Shown piece after piece: positions 25,601 to 35,941 of a DNA stretch of 64,000 bases. The DNA lies in the NCBI GenBank assembly GCA_003313425.1, contig NHZP01000009.1, positions 744,001-808,000 on the forward strand, written 5' to 3'. Position 1 is the first letter of the stretch. Every line of letters begins with the position of its first letter. Made by a program: the position numbers and the translations under genes. The notes beneath the pieces were generated by a model. That model saw only the letters and a list, made by a program, of their open reading frames with translations. It did no database searches and was not told the origin of the DNA. The DNA is from Pseudopyrenochaeta lycopersici. Taxonomy: Eukaryota; Ascomycota; Dothideomycetes; Pleosporales; Pseudopyrenochaetaceae.

Positions 25601-27654
25601 CCGAACCAAAGAGCTGTGAACAATCGAGGCACGGACCAAAGGTGTGTTTGGGATCCATGATCTGCTCCCGCTGCATCAGATTCTGGGTCCTTGTATCAGA
25701 CCGGCCGAAGTTTCAGGTTGATTATTTGTCACTTGCAGATGGGCCCTTCGAATGCGACCTTTTGCATGCTGCGCGGGAGATCTGATTGAGCCGCCGGTAA
25801 TTATTAAGTAGGCTTAAGCCTGGAATAACCTGCTGATCCGCAGCTGGAACAATCGGAGAATTTCAGCACTTGAATGGACATGGAATGTATAGCATCAACT
25901 AGGAGTGTCCGAGCTTCCGAATTTCAACCTTCTGCGTTTGTGTTAAATCCTTCTGGATTTGTTCTACGTACAATGCAACTGAACCCCACTTTGTCGTTCA
26001 TCATTGCGCCATAGGGCTCCGGCAATGTTTTGGCTTTGATGAATAAAGTTTACTAGCGTAACCTGTAGTCGACCATCAAAGCGAAGCAAGAGACTTACTC
26101 TTAGTGCCGTTCTCGATGCACGACACATGACCCAGGACTGAGCCAAACTTTATTTCGAAGTCGGTCGGCAGCAATCAGCCTTGAAAATATCGGCTCATGC
26201 TAGGATGCGATGGTTCGCATGTTCAAACACATCGCGCCCAGAACGAAAATAGAAACGTGTACAATCAAGAGGCGAAAAGAGACGATAGCGAACATGTTCC
26301 TGTCGCCAAAAAGAGGTACTGTGGCTCTTGAGCTTGAGGCGCTCTCGGGAGACTTGCACAAGGTTTGATTGCTCGCTAAGTCCAATAGCTGCAGCTTGAA
26401 GATATGGGCTCCACTAATAGGTCCATTTACTTGTCCTGAACCCTAAGAAGTTCCAGGGTCAATCGCTAAAAAAAAGGTGCCTTGTAGCCTCAGGGTACAT
26501 CGAGGAGATCCGATTCCTGCGGCTCCTGCGGTATATCCGCAGAGAGTAATTGGCACATCTAGGAATGATGTGCAGACGACTAAAGCTTATTACGCCATTG
26601 AGCATCGAGACCTCTTCAGAAGCCGAGAACATGACTTGTATAGCGTTCACGGTGGGTTTGATAGTGGGGAACAGCGAATGCGAACATCGAAAACATACGA
26701 CAATCATGCTGATTGCATGAAGACCTGAATGCCCAGCGCAACACACGGCGAAAGCTCGGCTTCATGTACGTTCGGTTGATGCAGTTCCCCGTCGAAGAAG
26801 ACCGGAACATGCGGATAGCCTGCAGATAGCCTGCTTTTGCAATGTTGGATGTTGATGAGCAAAGTCTAAAGCATGAGCATAAATCCGTCGACCAAGCAGA
26901 TATTTTACAGATTAGGGACTGGCCTTGGATATCTGTTGGCGCCACTCGTCAGCCTCGTTGGAGAGAGTGAGTTGTAAATGGGAAAGTGTGCCGAAAATAA
27001 AGTAGTGAAGTATGCTGTGAGTTTGTCTTGACTAGCGTACTATTGAATACCATATATCCTGGGAGCAATGTTCAGCGAAATCTTGATCAGATTAAAGCCA
27101 ACCTGATACTTCATTTTGAAGAAGTAGAGAAGATTAAGAAGCCGTCAGTAGTCGTCAAAAAATGACTACCGACAGGTCTTCTCACCATAGTTGATCATTG
27201 TTGGAGTACGTCTTAAGTGAGAGGCGACACGTAATATTTCGCTATCAAGCGCCTCATCTAATGGCCACAATTTCTAGATGCTTGATCTCTAGACCTCATT
27301 GCATGAATGACTAGCAACTGAAGCCAGTAGATACTCACCTTACATGATGTTGCGCATCATAACGACTGAGGGCTTTCGACCAGTTTTAGTGAAATGCAAG
27401 CCAACACACTTCTTAATCTATGGGATGGCGGAAGCCTGCCAACAAATATAGAGACAAAAAAACTAGACTATATTCACTCAATAACAATGAGATTGGTAGT
27501 CTGCAATCTTCAAGACGAGAACTTGCAAGCCATGAGGTCGTGAGGCAGTATCCCTTTACGGCACTAGTGGCTCTTGGCAATACTCTCACAGCAACTGTGA
27601 GCCCCAAGTTTGGAAGCTTACAGTAGCCTCCAAACATCACGAGCGGCCGCGCTG
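22694..27654. other. Long gene-free interval upstream of ste12
   Basis: About 5 kb with no supportable gene. The part from 22.9 to 24.7 kb is visibly GC-rich and contains frames open on several phases at once (for example 23039-23539), a composition effect. A direct repeat of GCACCTGCCCT occurs at about 23355 and 23378. From about 25.7 kb the sequence becomes more AT-rich. No recognisable transposase, reverse transcriptase or terminal repeats were seen. It probably includes an extended ste12 promoter/leader and the cardiolipin synthase promoter. Confidence 0.5.
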
Positions 27655-29147
27655 ATGTTATCTTTATCTATGGCGGGGGCCAGAACACCTTATATTACGT
27701 CGATTTTCCATTTGCAACCCTCAACCGGACTGCGAGGGCTCGCGCGACGTGCACGAATCAGAGAAACTTTTTGTCCCTTGAGCTCACGTGCTTCTTGTTC
27801 ATGGGTCAACAGTGAGGTCTATGAGCCCACACGAGTTCTTTCAAGCCTCAGATCTAGACATAGCATACAGTCAGGTCGTCTCTTCAGTACTTCAAATCTG
27901 CGAAAGCTCAAGAATGAAGATGAGAAAAACGTCTCAGCTCAGGCATCGTCATCAGTTGACAGCAAGGTAGGTTGTTTGCTCTTTTTAGCGCCTCGAAGAT
28001 TTCCTTAATTCTCTGATAACTCATTTCTATCCATTTACCTCACTATGGAACGTTCGAAGCAGTTGGGATGCGTCTTGCGGAGGATATCGTCATTGAACTC
28101 CCCACGGGACTTTACGATTCAGCACATACTAAATTGGCAAAAAACAACGCGTAGATATATGATATCTATATGAATTCATGTCAAGATCTTGAGATGCACA
28201 TCCTATATTACAATTATATATAATTCTTTGAACTTTGTAATATATTTATTATACTGACGATCTTCCAGGCTCCATCACCATCATCAACAACCGCGAAACT
28301 CACCACAACCATAAAATCCAAACTCAAGCTCGATACAGTTCGGCACGAAAACATCTACAATATTCCCAATTTCCTCACACTGACACGCCTGATTGCAACC
28401 CCGGCAGTCGGCTACCTCATCATACACAACCACCACCTCTATGCATTCTCACTCTTCGCCTATGCCGCCATCTCTGATCTACTCGACGGCTGGATAGCCC
28501 GGCGATGGAACCTTCAGACCGTTGTAGGAAGCGTAGTCGACCCTATGGCCGACAAGTTCTTGATGACGACCCTCGTGACGTGTTTGGCCGTCAACGGGAG
28601 TCTACCAATGCCGCTATTTGCGCTGATCTTGGGGAGAGATGTCAGCCTCGCAATTTCGGCGCTTTACTATCGGTATGCGAGTCTACCTGCCCCAAAGACG
28701 ATGGCCAGGTATTGGGACTTCAGTTTACCAAGTGCGGAGGTACACCCTACCACTATCTCCAAGTTCAACACCTTTCTGCAACTGAGCTTACTTGGTACCT
28801 TACTTTGCACAAACCTTTTGCACGACCCTTCAGCTACTTCGTCTGCGGCAGGCGGGCTACTCATGTCAATCCAGGAACTGTTAGGTGGAGAGGAAGGCGT
28901 CAGAACCATGATCCAGGGCATGTCAGCTATTGTGGCTAGCACAACAATTTACAGCGGACTCGAGTATACGTGGTCGAAGAAGGCAGTGGTTATCTTAGGT
29001 GGGGATGAGGCGTTGAAGAGGAAGCAGGGGTTCAGAGGGAGGATGATTATGGCAAGTGGTTTCGGATCCTTCATAGCTCTTGCTATATATCTTTGGTTTA
29101 ATGGAAAGACCGAGGAAGATGTCAAGAACGCAGTTGAGAAACAATAG
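27655..29147 (+). CDS. crd1: Cardiolipin synthase (CDP-alcohol phosphatidyltransferase)
   Basis: Condenses CDP-diacylglycerol with phosphatidylglycerol to make cardiolipin in the mitochondrial inner membrane. Two exons, 27655-27966 and 28269-29147, give 396 residues. The first exon is an Arg/Ser-rich mitochondrial presequence plus a variable linker. The catalytic CDP-alcohol phosphatidyltransferase motif is complete at residues ~174-197: DLLDGWIARRWNL, then GSVVDPMADK, i.e. D-x2-D-G-x2-A-R-x8-G-x3-D-x3-D. It is preceded by NIPNFLTLTRL, the usual start of this family. Several hydrophobic segments follow. The 302-bp intron is the longest in the window and its last 130 bp are very AT-rich; the frame is kept (phase 0). 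The protein ends with a charged tail after the last membrane segment. Confidence 0.93.
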
Positions 29148-29632
29148 TCGGATTGTAAAGTATACTTTTAGCGGCGATTTGTGTACGATAAGCATCTAGG
29201 TAGCACATACGGCATTGGCGACCAAAAATCTAGCATTTCTCTTCAATTTCGTCTGCTCGTTCTCAAGATTCTGCAGAGTCGCTGGTTATGAACATTCCTA
29301 CCGATCGGAATGTGTTGCCTGTGCAACACATCTCGCCCACAATCCTAATGCCCTATCCATACATGCTTTATTCCGCAAACATCGATATTAAACCACCCAG
29401 AAATCCACAAACCATTCAACAAAGCCACAAGATCTGGGCCGATTCCTGTTTATGCCTTCCGTCAGCCACCATGTCTGCAATCAATTTCCAATTGCTCGTA
29501 TCGACAGTATCAAGTTTTATTCTGACTCCATGTCTTCAATCTGACGATTATTCACCACGCCGTTCGCGATCCAGAAAGAAGAAAGCCATTGTCTGCAATC
29601 AGTATCAACATCGTTTATACTTGAGGCCTATC
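29148..29632. other. Intergenic between cardiolipin synthase and the RPB12-like gene
   Basis: The frame of the downstream gene stays open back to about 29288, but the upstream part lacks the charged, disordered character of the protein and is probably leader. No separate gene. Confidence 0.4.
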
Positions 29633-30549
29633 ATGCCGGCTACGACTAGGAGACAGAGTCGCATAGAGTGTGTGGGGAATTCAGCGGTACCGCTGCAGCC
29701 ACAAAAGAATATTGAATCTGAGACAACGGAAAGGAATAGTAGTACAGGCGGAAAGCAAGACGAGGAGCAGATTGTTGAGCAGGATTCAAATGAGGTTACC
29801 GGTGATATAGCGCGAGATGCACAGCTCAGTGCGTCTGACGAAATGAAGGATGCTGAGCAACCCGGTTGTCTCCCAGCCTTGAAAGAACGCACGCAATCCA
29901 TGGAAATGACAGATATCATCCACGCGCCAAATGCTTCAGAGAAGAACGAAGGGAAGGATACTCACCAATTAGTTAAGGTGGACGAAGTGTCGATCCACTC
30001 AGATAACGGAAACCAGCCGGGTGTACCAGAAGCCCTGCATCGTTCCCACGAGGAGAGTAGAGAAGGTAGAGCCACTGATCCGAAGAGTTTTCACGAAATA
30101 GCCAGGAAGAAGACTAACGACGGATATCAGGATCCTATGAATACGTCTCCAGTCCCAACGACCCAGAATTCGTCTTCGAGGCTGAGCAAGACGCTGTACA
30201 GTCTGATGAACTGGAGGATGACATAAGAAAACCTCCTCACTCCCCGACCCGCCTCCCTATCTCTGGCGCGCCTATCCGCTCCCGCCCCGATCTATACGCC
30301 AGCGCCTTCCCCGAACCTGTCCCGACGCCTACGCCGCCGATCCAGTACCTTACTCCAGCGCCTCGGGAGCAATGGACAGTAACGTATACATGCTACGAAT
30401 GTGAGTCGGCAGTCAAAGTATGTGGAGGTGGCAGCATTACCGATCCAACGACGGGGGCGAATACGGATAAAATCAGGTGTCGTGAATGTGGATGTAGGAT
30501 GATGTGGAAGACGAGGACGGAGACGATGGTGCAGTTTGAAGCGCGGTGA
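29633..30549 (+). CDS. RPB12/RPABC4-family zinc-ribbon protein with a long acidic N-terminal extension
   Basis: The C-terminal ~65 residues match the shared RNA polymerase subunit RPB12 (Rpc10/RPABC4): VTYTCYEC, then IRCREC, then MVQFEAR* with the invariant C-terminal end. The four zinc cysteines (CxxC...CxxC) are present. The spacing between pairs is 25 residues instead of about 13, and the usual GHRVLYKERT is GCRMMWKTRT. Exon 2 (30131-30549) has no in-frame ATG between the preceding stop and the zinc ribbon, so it must be spliced to an upstream exon. Exon 1 (29633-30065) joins across a 65-bp intron with a GTAGAG donor, CTAAC branch site and ATCAG acceptor, giving 283 residues. The extension is rich in Glu, Asp, Ser and Gln and is probably disordered. 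It may be the genomic RPB12 or a diverged paralogue; the true start is uncertain. Confidence 0.65.
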
Positions 30550-30647
30550 TCTTTATGATTGTACGTGAAGATAATTTACAGATTGTTAATATATAATGTT
30601 ACATTCTATAATATCACGAGAGACGGAGAGCGTGGACTGAAGCGGAA

Positions 30648-33350
30648 CTATTCCAGCTTCGCCTTGCTTTCCCATGTTGTTACAGCTTTTGTGAACAGGT
30701 CGCGACATGGTACCCTGCTACCCAACTTCGCGCATAATAAGAAAGCGCCGCTGAGTTTCCTATGCAGGGAGTATGTCTCCTCCGGCGGTGGCGCCAGCCT
30801 TTCGTTTACCATGACTGGAATCAGCCCCCTCACTCTGTCTGTAATCGTCTGATCTCGGAAATCGTATACCTCGGGTCCCGAACCACTGAATGGTTCCGCG
30901 AGAGTCAGAACAGATTGCACATGCGCGTCAAGCATTGCTGGGGATTCAGAGCCGGTTAGGTAGCCGAGTTCGAGGGAGAGGGTACGGATACTTTCACGGT
31001 CGCCCTTTGAGGCCGCGATCAGGACTTTGATGTATGGTTCGACGAATTCGTCAGGATAGTCTCTGCTCGCGCCGAAGTCGAGGAGCTCGATTTTTTGTTT
31101 CTTTGCGTTGTAGAGGAAATTTGTCCAGTTGGGGTCGGTCTGCATGAACTTGAATTCCACAATCTCCCTCAGACAAAGGCGCAAGATCTGTGTGCCGATC
31201 CAATCGCGCTGTTCTTGGCTGAGATTCTTAGGCTTCGTCACACCAATGCCGTCCATGAACTCTGCAGTGAGGACTTCGCGCCCACTGGCTTCAGGAAAGA
31301 CTTTTGGCACCGTGAAAACGTCAGTGTCGTCGGACAGAAAATCGCGGAATCGGATTTGGCTTTCAGCTTCCCGGATGTAGTCGCACTCCCAGCCAAGTTC
31401 GGTTCGTGCATTGGCAATGGTCTTATCCAGGTAAAGCCCCTTAGGTAGGAGGCGCGATGCGGTCAGGAGAATTGAAAGGTTACTGAGATCGGAGTCGATT
31501 GAATTGGCAACGCCGGGATATTGTACTTTGACAGCTACTGCTTGTCCTGTGGATTTGAGGACTGCTTTATGGACCTGACCAATCGATGCTGCTGCGATGG
31601 GGACCTCTTCGAATGATTCAAAGAGGTCACGCCAGTTCTCCCCGAGGTTCCTTGAGAGGACTTTGTTGCGTTGCGAGGCGGGCATGTAGTCTGCGCTATC
31701 CTGTACCCGCTGCAGAACATCGTGTATTGCAGGCGGTAGCATCTTGATATCTGTCGTTGGTCAGATCTGATGAACTTCCAGGATAGGGTTACGTACCTTG
31801 AAAGCTGATCATCTGTCCAAGCTTCAGAGCGGCGCCTCGCATGCGCGACAGCTTCGCTACCAGAATCTCCAAATTGCCAGGACTGAGCATGAGCGATCCA
31901 GTGGTTGATGCAGCGCTACCCGTTGCACGACGGAGACCCTCACCAACAGCCCCGAGAGCCATGCTCGTACCTAAGCCGGCGTACTGCCATATGCGACCAA
32001 ATCTCGATGACGGAACGCTAGACTCTCGCAGTGCATATGGTGCATTTTGCGGCTCTGGAGCTATCTCGGTGGGTGACTATGATGGAGCTGTCAGCAAATC
32101 AGCATGCTTCAAGCGAAAGGACGGGACAGGCGAACCTCAGACGCAACAGCATTCGATGAAGCATCTTGAGCAAGCTTCGATGCAAGGTCTTCCATTTCCT
32201 TTGCAGTAATAGCAGGCTGGGCTGATTGTTCCGAATTCGAAGGCTGTGTTTGCTCGCTAGTTGGGACGTGACGGGAAGCATTGACGAGAGGCACAGGACG
32301 GTCATCAAGAGGGTGTCTGCCGCTAGTCTTTCGTTCTAGATATTCTTTTCGGGAGAATGGATCGCTCCCAAGCATTCTTGCCACGCGCCTCGAATGAAAC
32401 ACATCTGTGTTGATGCCCTCTGGTATTTCCTCTGGCGTGACTTCCTGCGCTTGCTGTTTTCCAGGCTTGGGAACCGCGTAGTACACATCTTGGTTCAGTC
32501 GGGTATCCTCAACATGTTCATCGCTTTCCTGCTTCGTTCCTGAATGCTTGGGTATCTGCGAGTGAATTTGCGGCGACGTGACCGGCTGCGACTCGACGGA
32601 GCGTGAGTAAAAGACGTCTCTGTCGTGACCTTCTTGAAGCTTCTTTATTTGTGGTGACTTTGAGGGCTGCTGGAGGTCATTCGCGTGGGAGGGGATTGCT
32701 TCAGTAGGCTTTGTAGAAGCCCCTGTAGGCTGTTTTGGTATAGGGATCGTCGATTCGATAGATTCTACCGGCTTGAGACCTTCACCTGCCTCTGGTGTCC
32801 GTTCACCCTGATCGTTGGCCAGAGGGTCTTTCGGGGCTTCAGAAACCGACCGCTTAGAAAAGGTATCCTGCCCGCCATCCTCCTGATCTATAGCCAGCCC
32901 TGAAGTGGGTACCGTCCCATCCGGTAATGGTCGCCGCGGAGAGTCCTTCTGCTCAACCTCCAGCTCTTCCTCTGGCGGTGGCGTGCGCGAGGTGTGCTTT
33001 TCTGATTGGTCGTAGTGATGATCCTGTTCTAAGCCCTCCTTGACACCTTCCCCTTGTCCATCGCCCTTGACCGTCTCTCTCCGTGGTATATTCTCATGCT
33101 GCGCAGCCGTCGCCCGTTCTGCGGCGGCTTTCGCGTACGAGGGTGCGTCTTCGCTGAAGCGCTTCGAGAGGGCGATCGCAGCCGCTGCTGTCAGAGTGAC
33201 CCGGTCAGTCTGGTTTTTGACGGCTTTCGCTAGGGTAGAGGTCTTGTTGTAGACATCGAATTGGTTCGACCGAAGCGCAATGTGCTTCTGTGCGACGGAC
33301 TTGGAAGCATTGAACAGCTTCGCAGCATCGACCAGCCGCCTGCCTGCCAT
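30648..33350 (-). CDS. coq8: Atypical kinase Coq8 (ABC1/ADCK family)
   Basis: Mitochondrial UbiB-family ATPase/kinase needed for coenzyme Q biosynthesis. Three exons: 32136-33350, 31797-32076 and 30648-31750, giving 865 residues. Residues ~1-430 are a fungal-type low-complexity extension rich in Pro, Glu, Ser and Gln. It contains three spaced copies of a DVF(Y/H)SR-like motif (DVFYSRSV, DVYYAVP, DVFHSRRV). The kinase-like core has the family hallmarks: KxGQ motif in LKLGQMISF (residue ~490), Ala-rich AAASIGQVH loop (residue ~550), AVKVQYPGV, QTDPNWTNFLY (catalytic Asp/Asn) and LLDFGASRDY. The first donor is GTTCGC, weaker than its neighbours, but phase and homology support it. It is convergent with the RPB12-like gene (98 bp between stops) and divergent from nta1. 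Confidence 0.92.
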
Positions 33351-33894
33351 TGCAATTGTGTGTCAGGGCTACCGATACAAACGAATCATGGCGCAGGGTG
33401 AGACAGCCGTGTAAGATGCAGGAATGTGAGGCCCATCGAAAAGTATCCGCGTCATAGCTTGATGCAGTTAAGCTTAAGTGCCGGCTAAACCTGATTGGCT
33501 GGCTCCTGCAGCTGCCGTGATGCGGGCAGCTTGCTACTCCACGTACTCCCCGAAACAAACACAGCTGTTAAGCTTTGTTAGTGGCCTGTTTACAATTCGT
33601 TTCATGCAATTCCCACATGATCGCTTTTCGGACACAAGGGAAACATTATCGAATACCTCGCCTACCCGTCTGAACCTGAACCCCCGCAGTTGCGCCGCCG
33701 TTACCCCAATCCCGAGGATTGGGTAAACGGCTTCAATTGACAATCTACCCTCTCCACAGCCTCTTCTATTTTGGCAGTGAGAAGTCAATTGTCAGTGAAC
33801 CGCATTAGGCAACCACAAACACAATCAAACAGTTTGAACTCAGATTAAAACTTCACTTCTACCCCAAAATCATCCCAAACGGAAAGAGTTGGAG
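33351..33894. promoter_or_regulatory. Shared divergent promoter region, coq8 / nta1
   Basis: 544 bp between two divergent start codons and no open frame worth calling. Both genes must be driven from here. No specific binding site can be named with confidence. Confidence 0.5.
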
Positions 33895-35062
33895 ATGAAG
33901 GTCGCGTGCCTGCAATTTGCACCTGAAGTAGGTCAAGTCCAAGAGAACATTCGAAGAGCAGACAGCATTTTGCAAAATACGCGAATACCAGCCGACTTGG
34001 ACTGGCTCGTACTACCGGAACTAGCATTCTCTGGTATGTGACACCTCTCCTCCCTAGTACGCAGATCTTCAAGAAAAAGAACATCAGAAATAAATGAGAC
34101 GGCGATGTACTTGTTGATAGATCACGTATGCATTCGTGTATTGTTCCCGCATAGTAGTCCGTGTGACTTGGCTTAGCAATCACTGAAGTAACAGTATCTG
34201 GCTTACAAAGAGTAACTTCTCGATCATAATCACACTTCATATAAACTCATGAAACACAATGAAAGTCTACTAATACTATCCAGGCTACAACTTCCACTCC
34301 TTGGAAGAGATAAGACCCTTCCTAGAACCCACAACATCTGGAATCAGCACACGATGGGCTGTCCAAGTAGCGAGACACTACAATTGTCACGTCACCGTCG
34401 GCTACCCAGAAGTCACCGTCCCTGCTTCTAATCCCTCAGACCAGCAAACCCAGTACAATTCTACAGTGACCGTAAGTCCACAGGGAACGATACTACACAA
34501 CTACCGCAAATCGTTCCTCTACTACACTGACGAAACCTGGGCATCTGAAGGCCCTGGATCATGCGCACATAAACTCTCCGACCCGTTGTCGAAAGACACG
34601 CCATTCTTCGCCGGTGAGCTGGGTGCGTTAGGCAAGGTGACACTGGGCATATGCATGGACATAAACCCCTTCCGCTTCACCTCGCCCTGGGACGACTACG
34701 AATTCTCTTCTCTCGCTGTCACTTCCCAATCCCCACTCGTTTGCATCAGCATGGCCTGGCTCTGCCACCTTACGCCCACGGAACTGCTCACAGACCCTAC
34801 ACAACCCGACGTCACAACGGTAGCATACTGGGTAGAGCGGTTCCAGCCCCTTGTAGAAGCGAAGAGCGAGAAGCCAGTCTACGTCATATTGGCGAACCGC
34901 TGCGGAATGGAGAAGGGGGTTTGCTATGCCGGGAGCAGTACAGTGATTAAGATTGAGAAGGGGGTCGTGAGTCTGTTCGAGACGGCGGGGAAGAGCGAGG
35001 AGAAGTGTCTTGTGGTGGACTTGGCGGAGCGACCGAAGTTCCAGGTGAGAAGTGGACGATAG
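33895..35062 (+). CDS. nta1: Protein N-terminal amidase (Nta1; nitrilase superfamily)
   Basis: Deamidates N-terminal Asn/Gln of proteins to Asp/Glu in the Arg/N-degron pathway. Two exons, 33895-34033 and 34284-35062, give 305 residues. The carbon-nitrogen hydrolase triad is visible: Glu42 in LPELAFSGYNF, Lys122 in NYRKSFLYYTDE and Cys170 in LGICMDINPF. The fungal Nta1 flavour is seen in WASEGPG and in the long insert after the Cys (FTSPWDDYEFSS...). The intron is 250 bp, long for this window, and is in phase 1 with a GTATGT donor and ATCCAG acceptor. Start: MKVACLQFAPEVGQV is the canonical nitrilase beginning. It is divergent from coq8. Confidence 0.92.
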
Positions 35063-35622
35063 GGGGAGTGGGGTACATGGGCATGGGGTCATCATTACAA
35101 TTGTTTCCACGGGGACTGCTGTTTTCGTGCACGGGATCGGCTACGGTGATTGTTTTACGCTTCGTTTAGATGTTGGGTATCAATAAGCCCGGGAGCAAGG
35201 TGCTGCTTCCACGCTGAGTTTGCTTCTGTAGAGTAAGACATCGATGACCGTCGCATGTCACCTCAATTGAGCGGCATTTCGGAGCAATTCACGTCACCAA
35301 TACAATCGTGATCATTGTTGTTCATTCGGCCAAACAAGTGCATTCATTCATCACTGCCTAATCTAAACCATCATGGTCCGATCCCGACCCTTATCATTTT
35401 CAGACCCAAAGCGCCATGATTGGGAGTGTCCGGTGATGAAACATGTCCACCAATCCACTCCATGCATCCCTCATTTGAAGATGTTCCCCACGTGGAAGAC
35501 TGATCGCTCGCTTCCCGCCATTTGCGTAATTCCCGTAATCGCTCGTTCGTGGTTGACGTAAAGAAGAAAGTGAGATTGGGAACCGAGAATCGAGAGAGGG
35601 ATGGTGTGCGAAGGCGAGTCGT
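35063..35622. other. Intergenic between nta1 and eL39 3' ends
   Basis: The two genes converge here. Short frames on both strands are not supported. It contains the 3' UTRs of both genes. Confidence 0.5.
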
Positions 35623-35941
35623 TTAGATACCGAGACGGGTCTTGCGCCAATGTCGTCGCTTGGCGTTGTACCTGTGGGAGTGCCTGTCAGTCCAACGTTC
35701 CACCGTCTAATCTGTCGCACATCTGGATGCTGCAATGGTCGTGTAGCAAGCGGCGTGATATCGAGGTATCGTACCTGATGGTGTTGTTTGTCCTCAGGCG
35801 GATCCACTGGGGGATCGGGCGGTTCTGCTTCTGCGCGCGGGCAAGCTTTTGCTTGGTGCGGAAGGACTTGTGGCTCTGCAAAATTATCAGAAACTATCCT
35901 GGAACATTATTGCGACGTCGAAAGTGATAGCGTACCGGCAT
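35623..35941 (-). CDS. rpl39: 60S ribosomal protein eL39
   Basis: Small basic protein of the peptide exit tunnel. Three exons: 35936-35941 (only ATGCCG), 35775-35875 and 35671 down to 35623, giving 51 residues, the exact family length. The sequence reads [20 protein letters not shown], then [20 protein letters not shown], then [11 protein letters not shown]. Introns of 60 bp and 103 bp have GTACGC/TGCAG and GTACGA/CACAG ends. The six-base first coding exon is typical of this gene in ascomycetes and makes it easy to miss. Expected to be very highly expressed. Confidence 0.97.

Noticed and set aside
30414..30478. Possible 59-bp intron inside the RPB12-like zinc ribbon (GTATGT...ATCAG)
   Set aside because: Removal shifts the frame and yields an immediate stop; the unspliced frame reaches the conserved C-terminus MVQFEAR.
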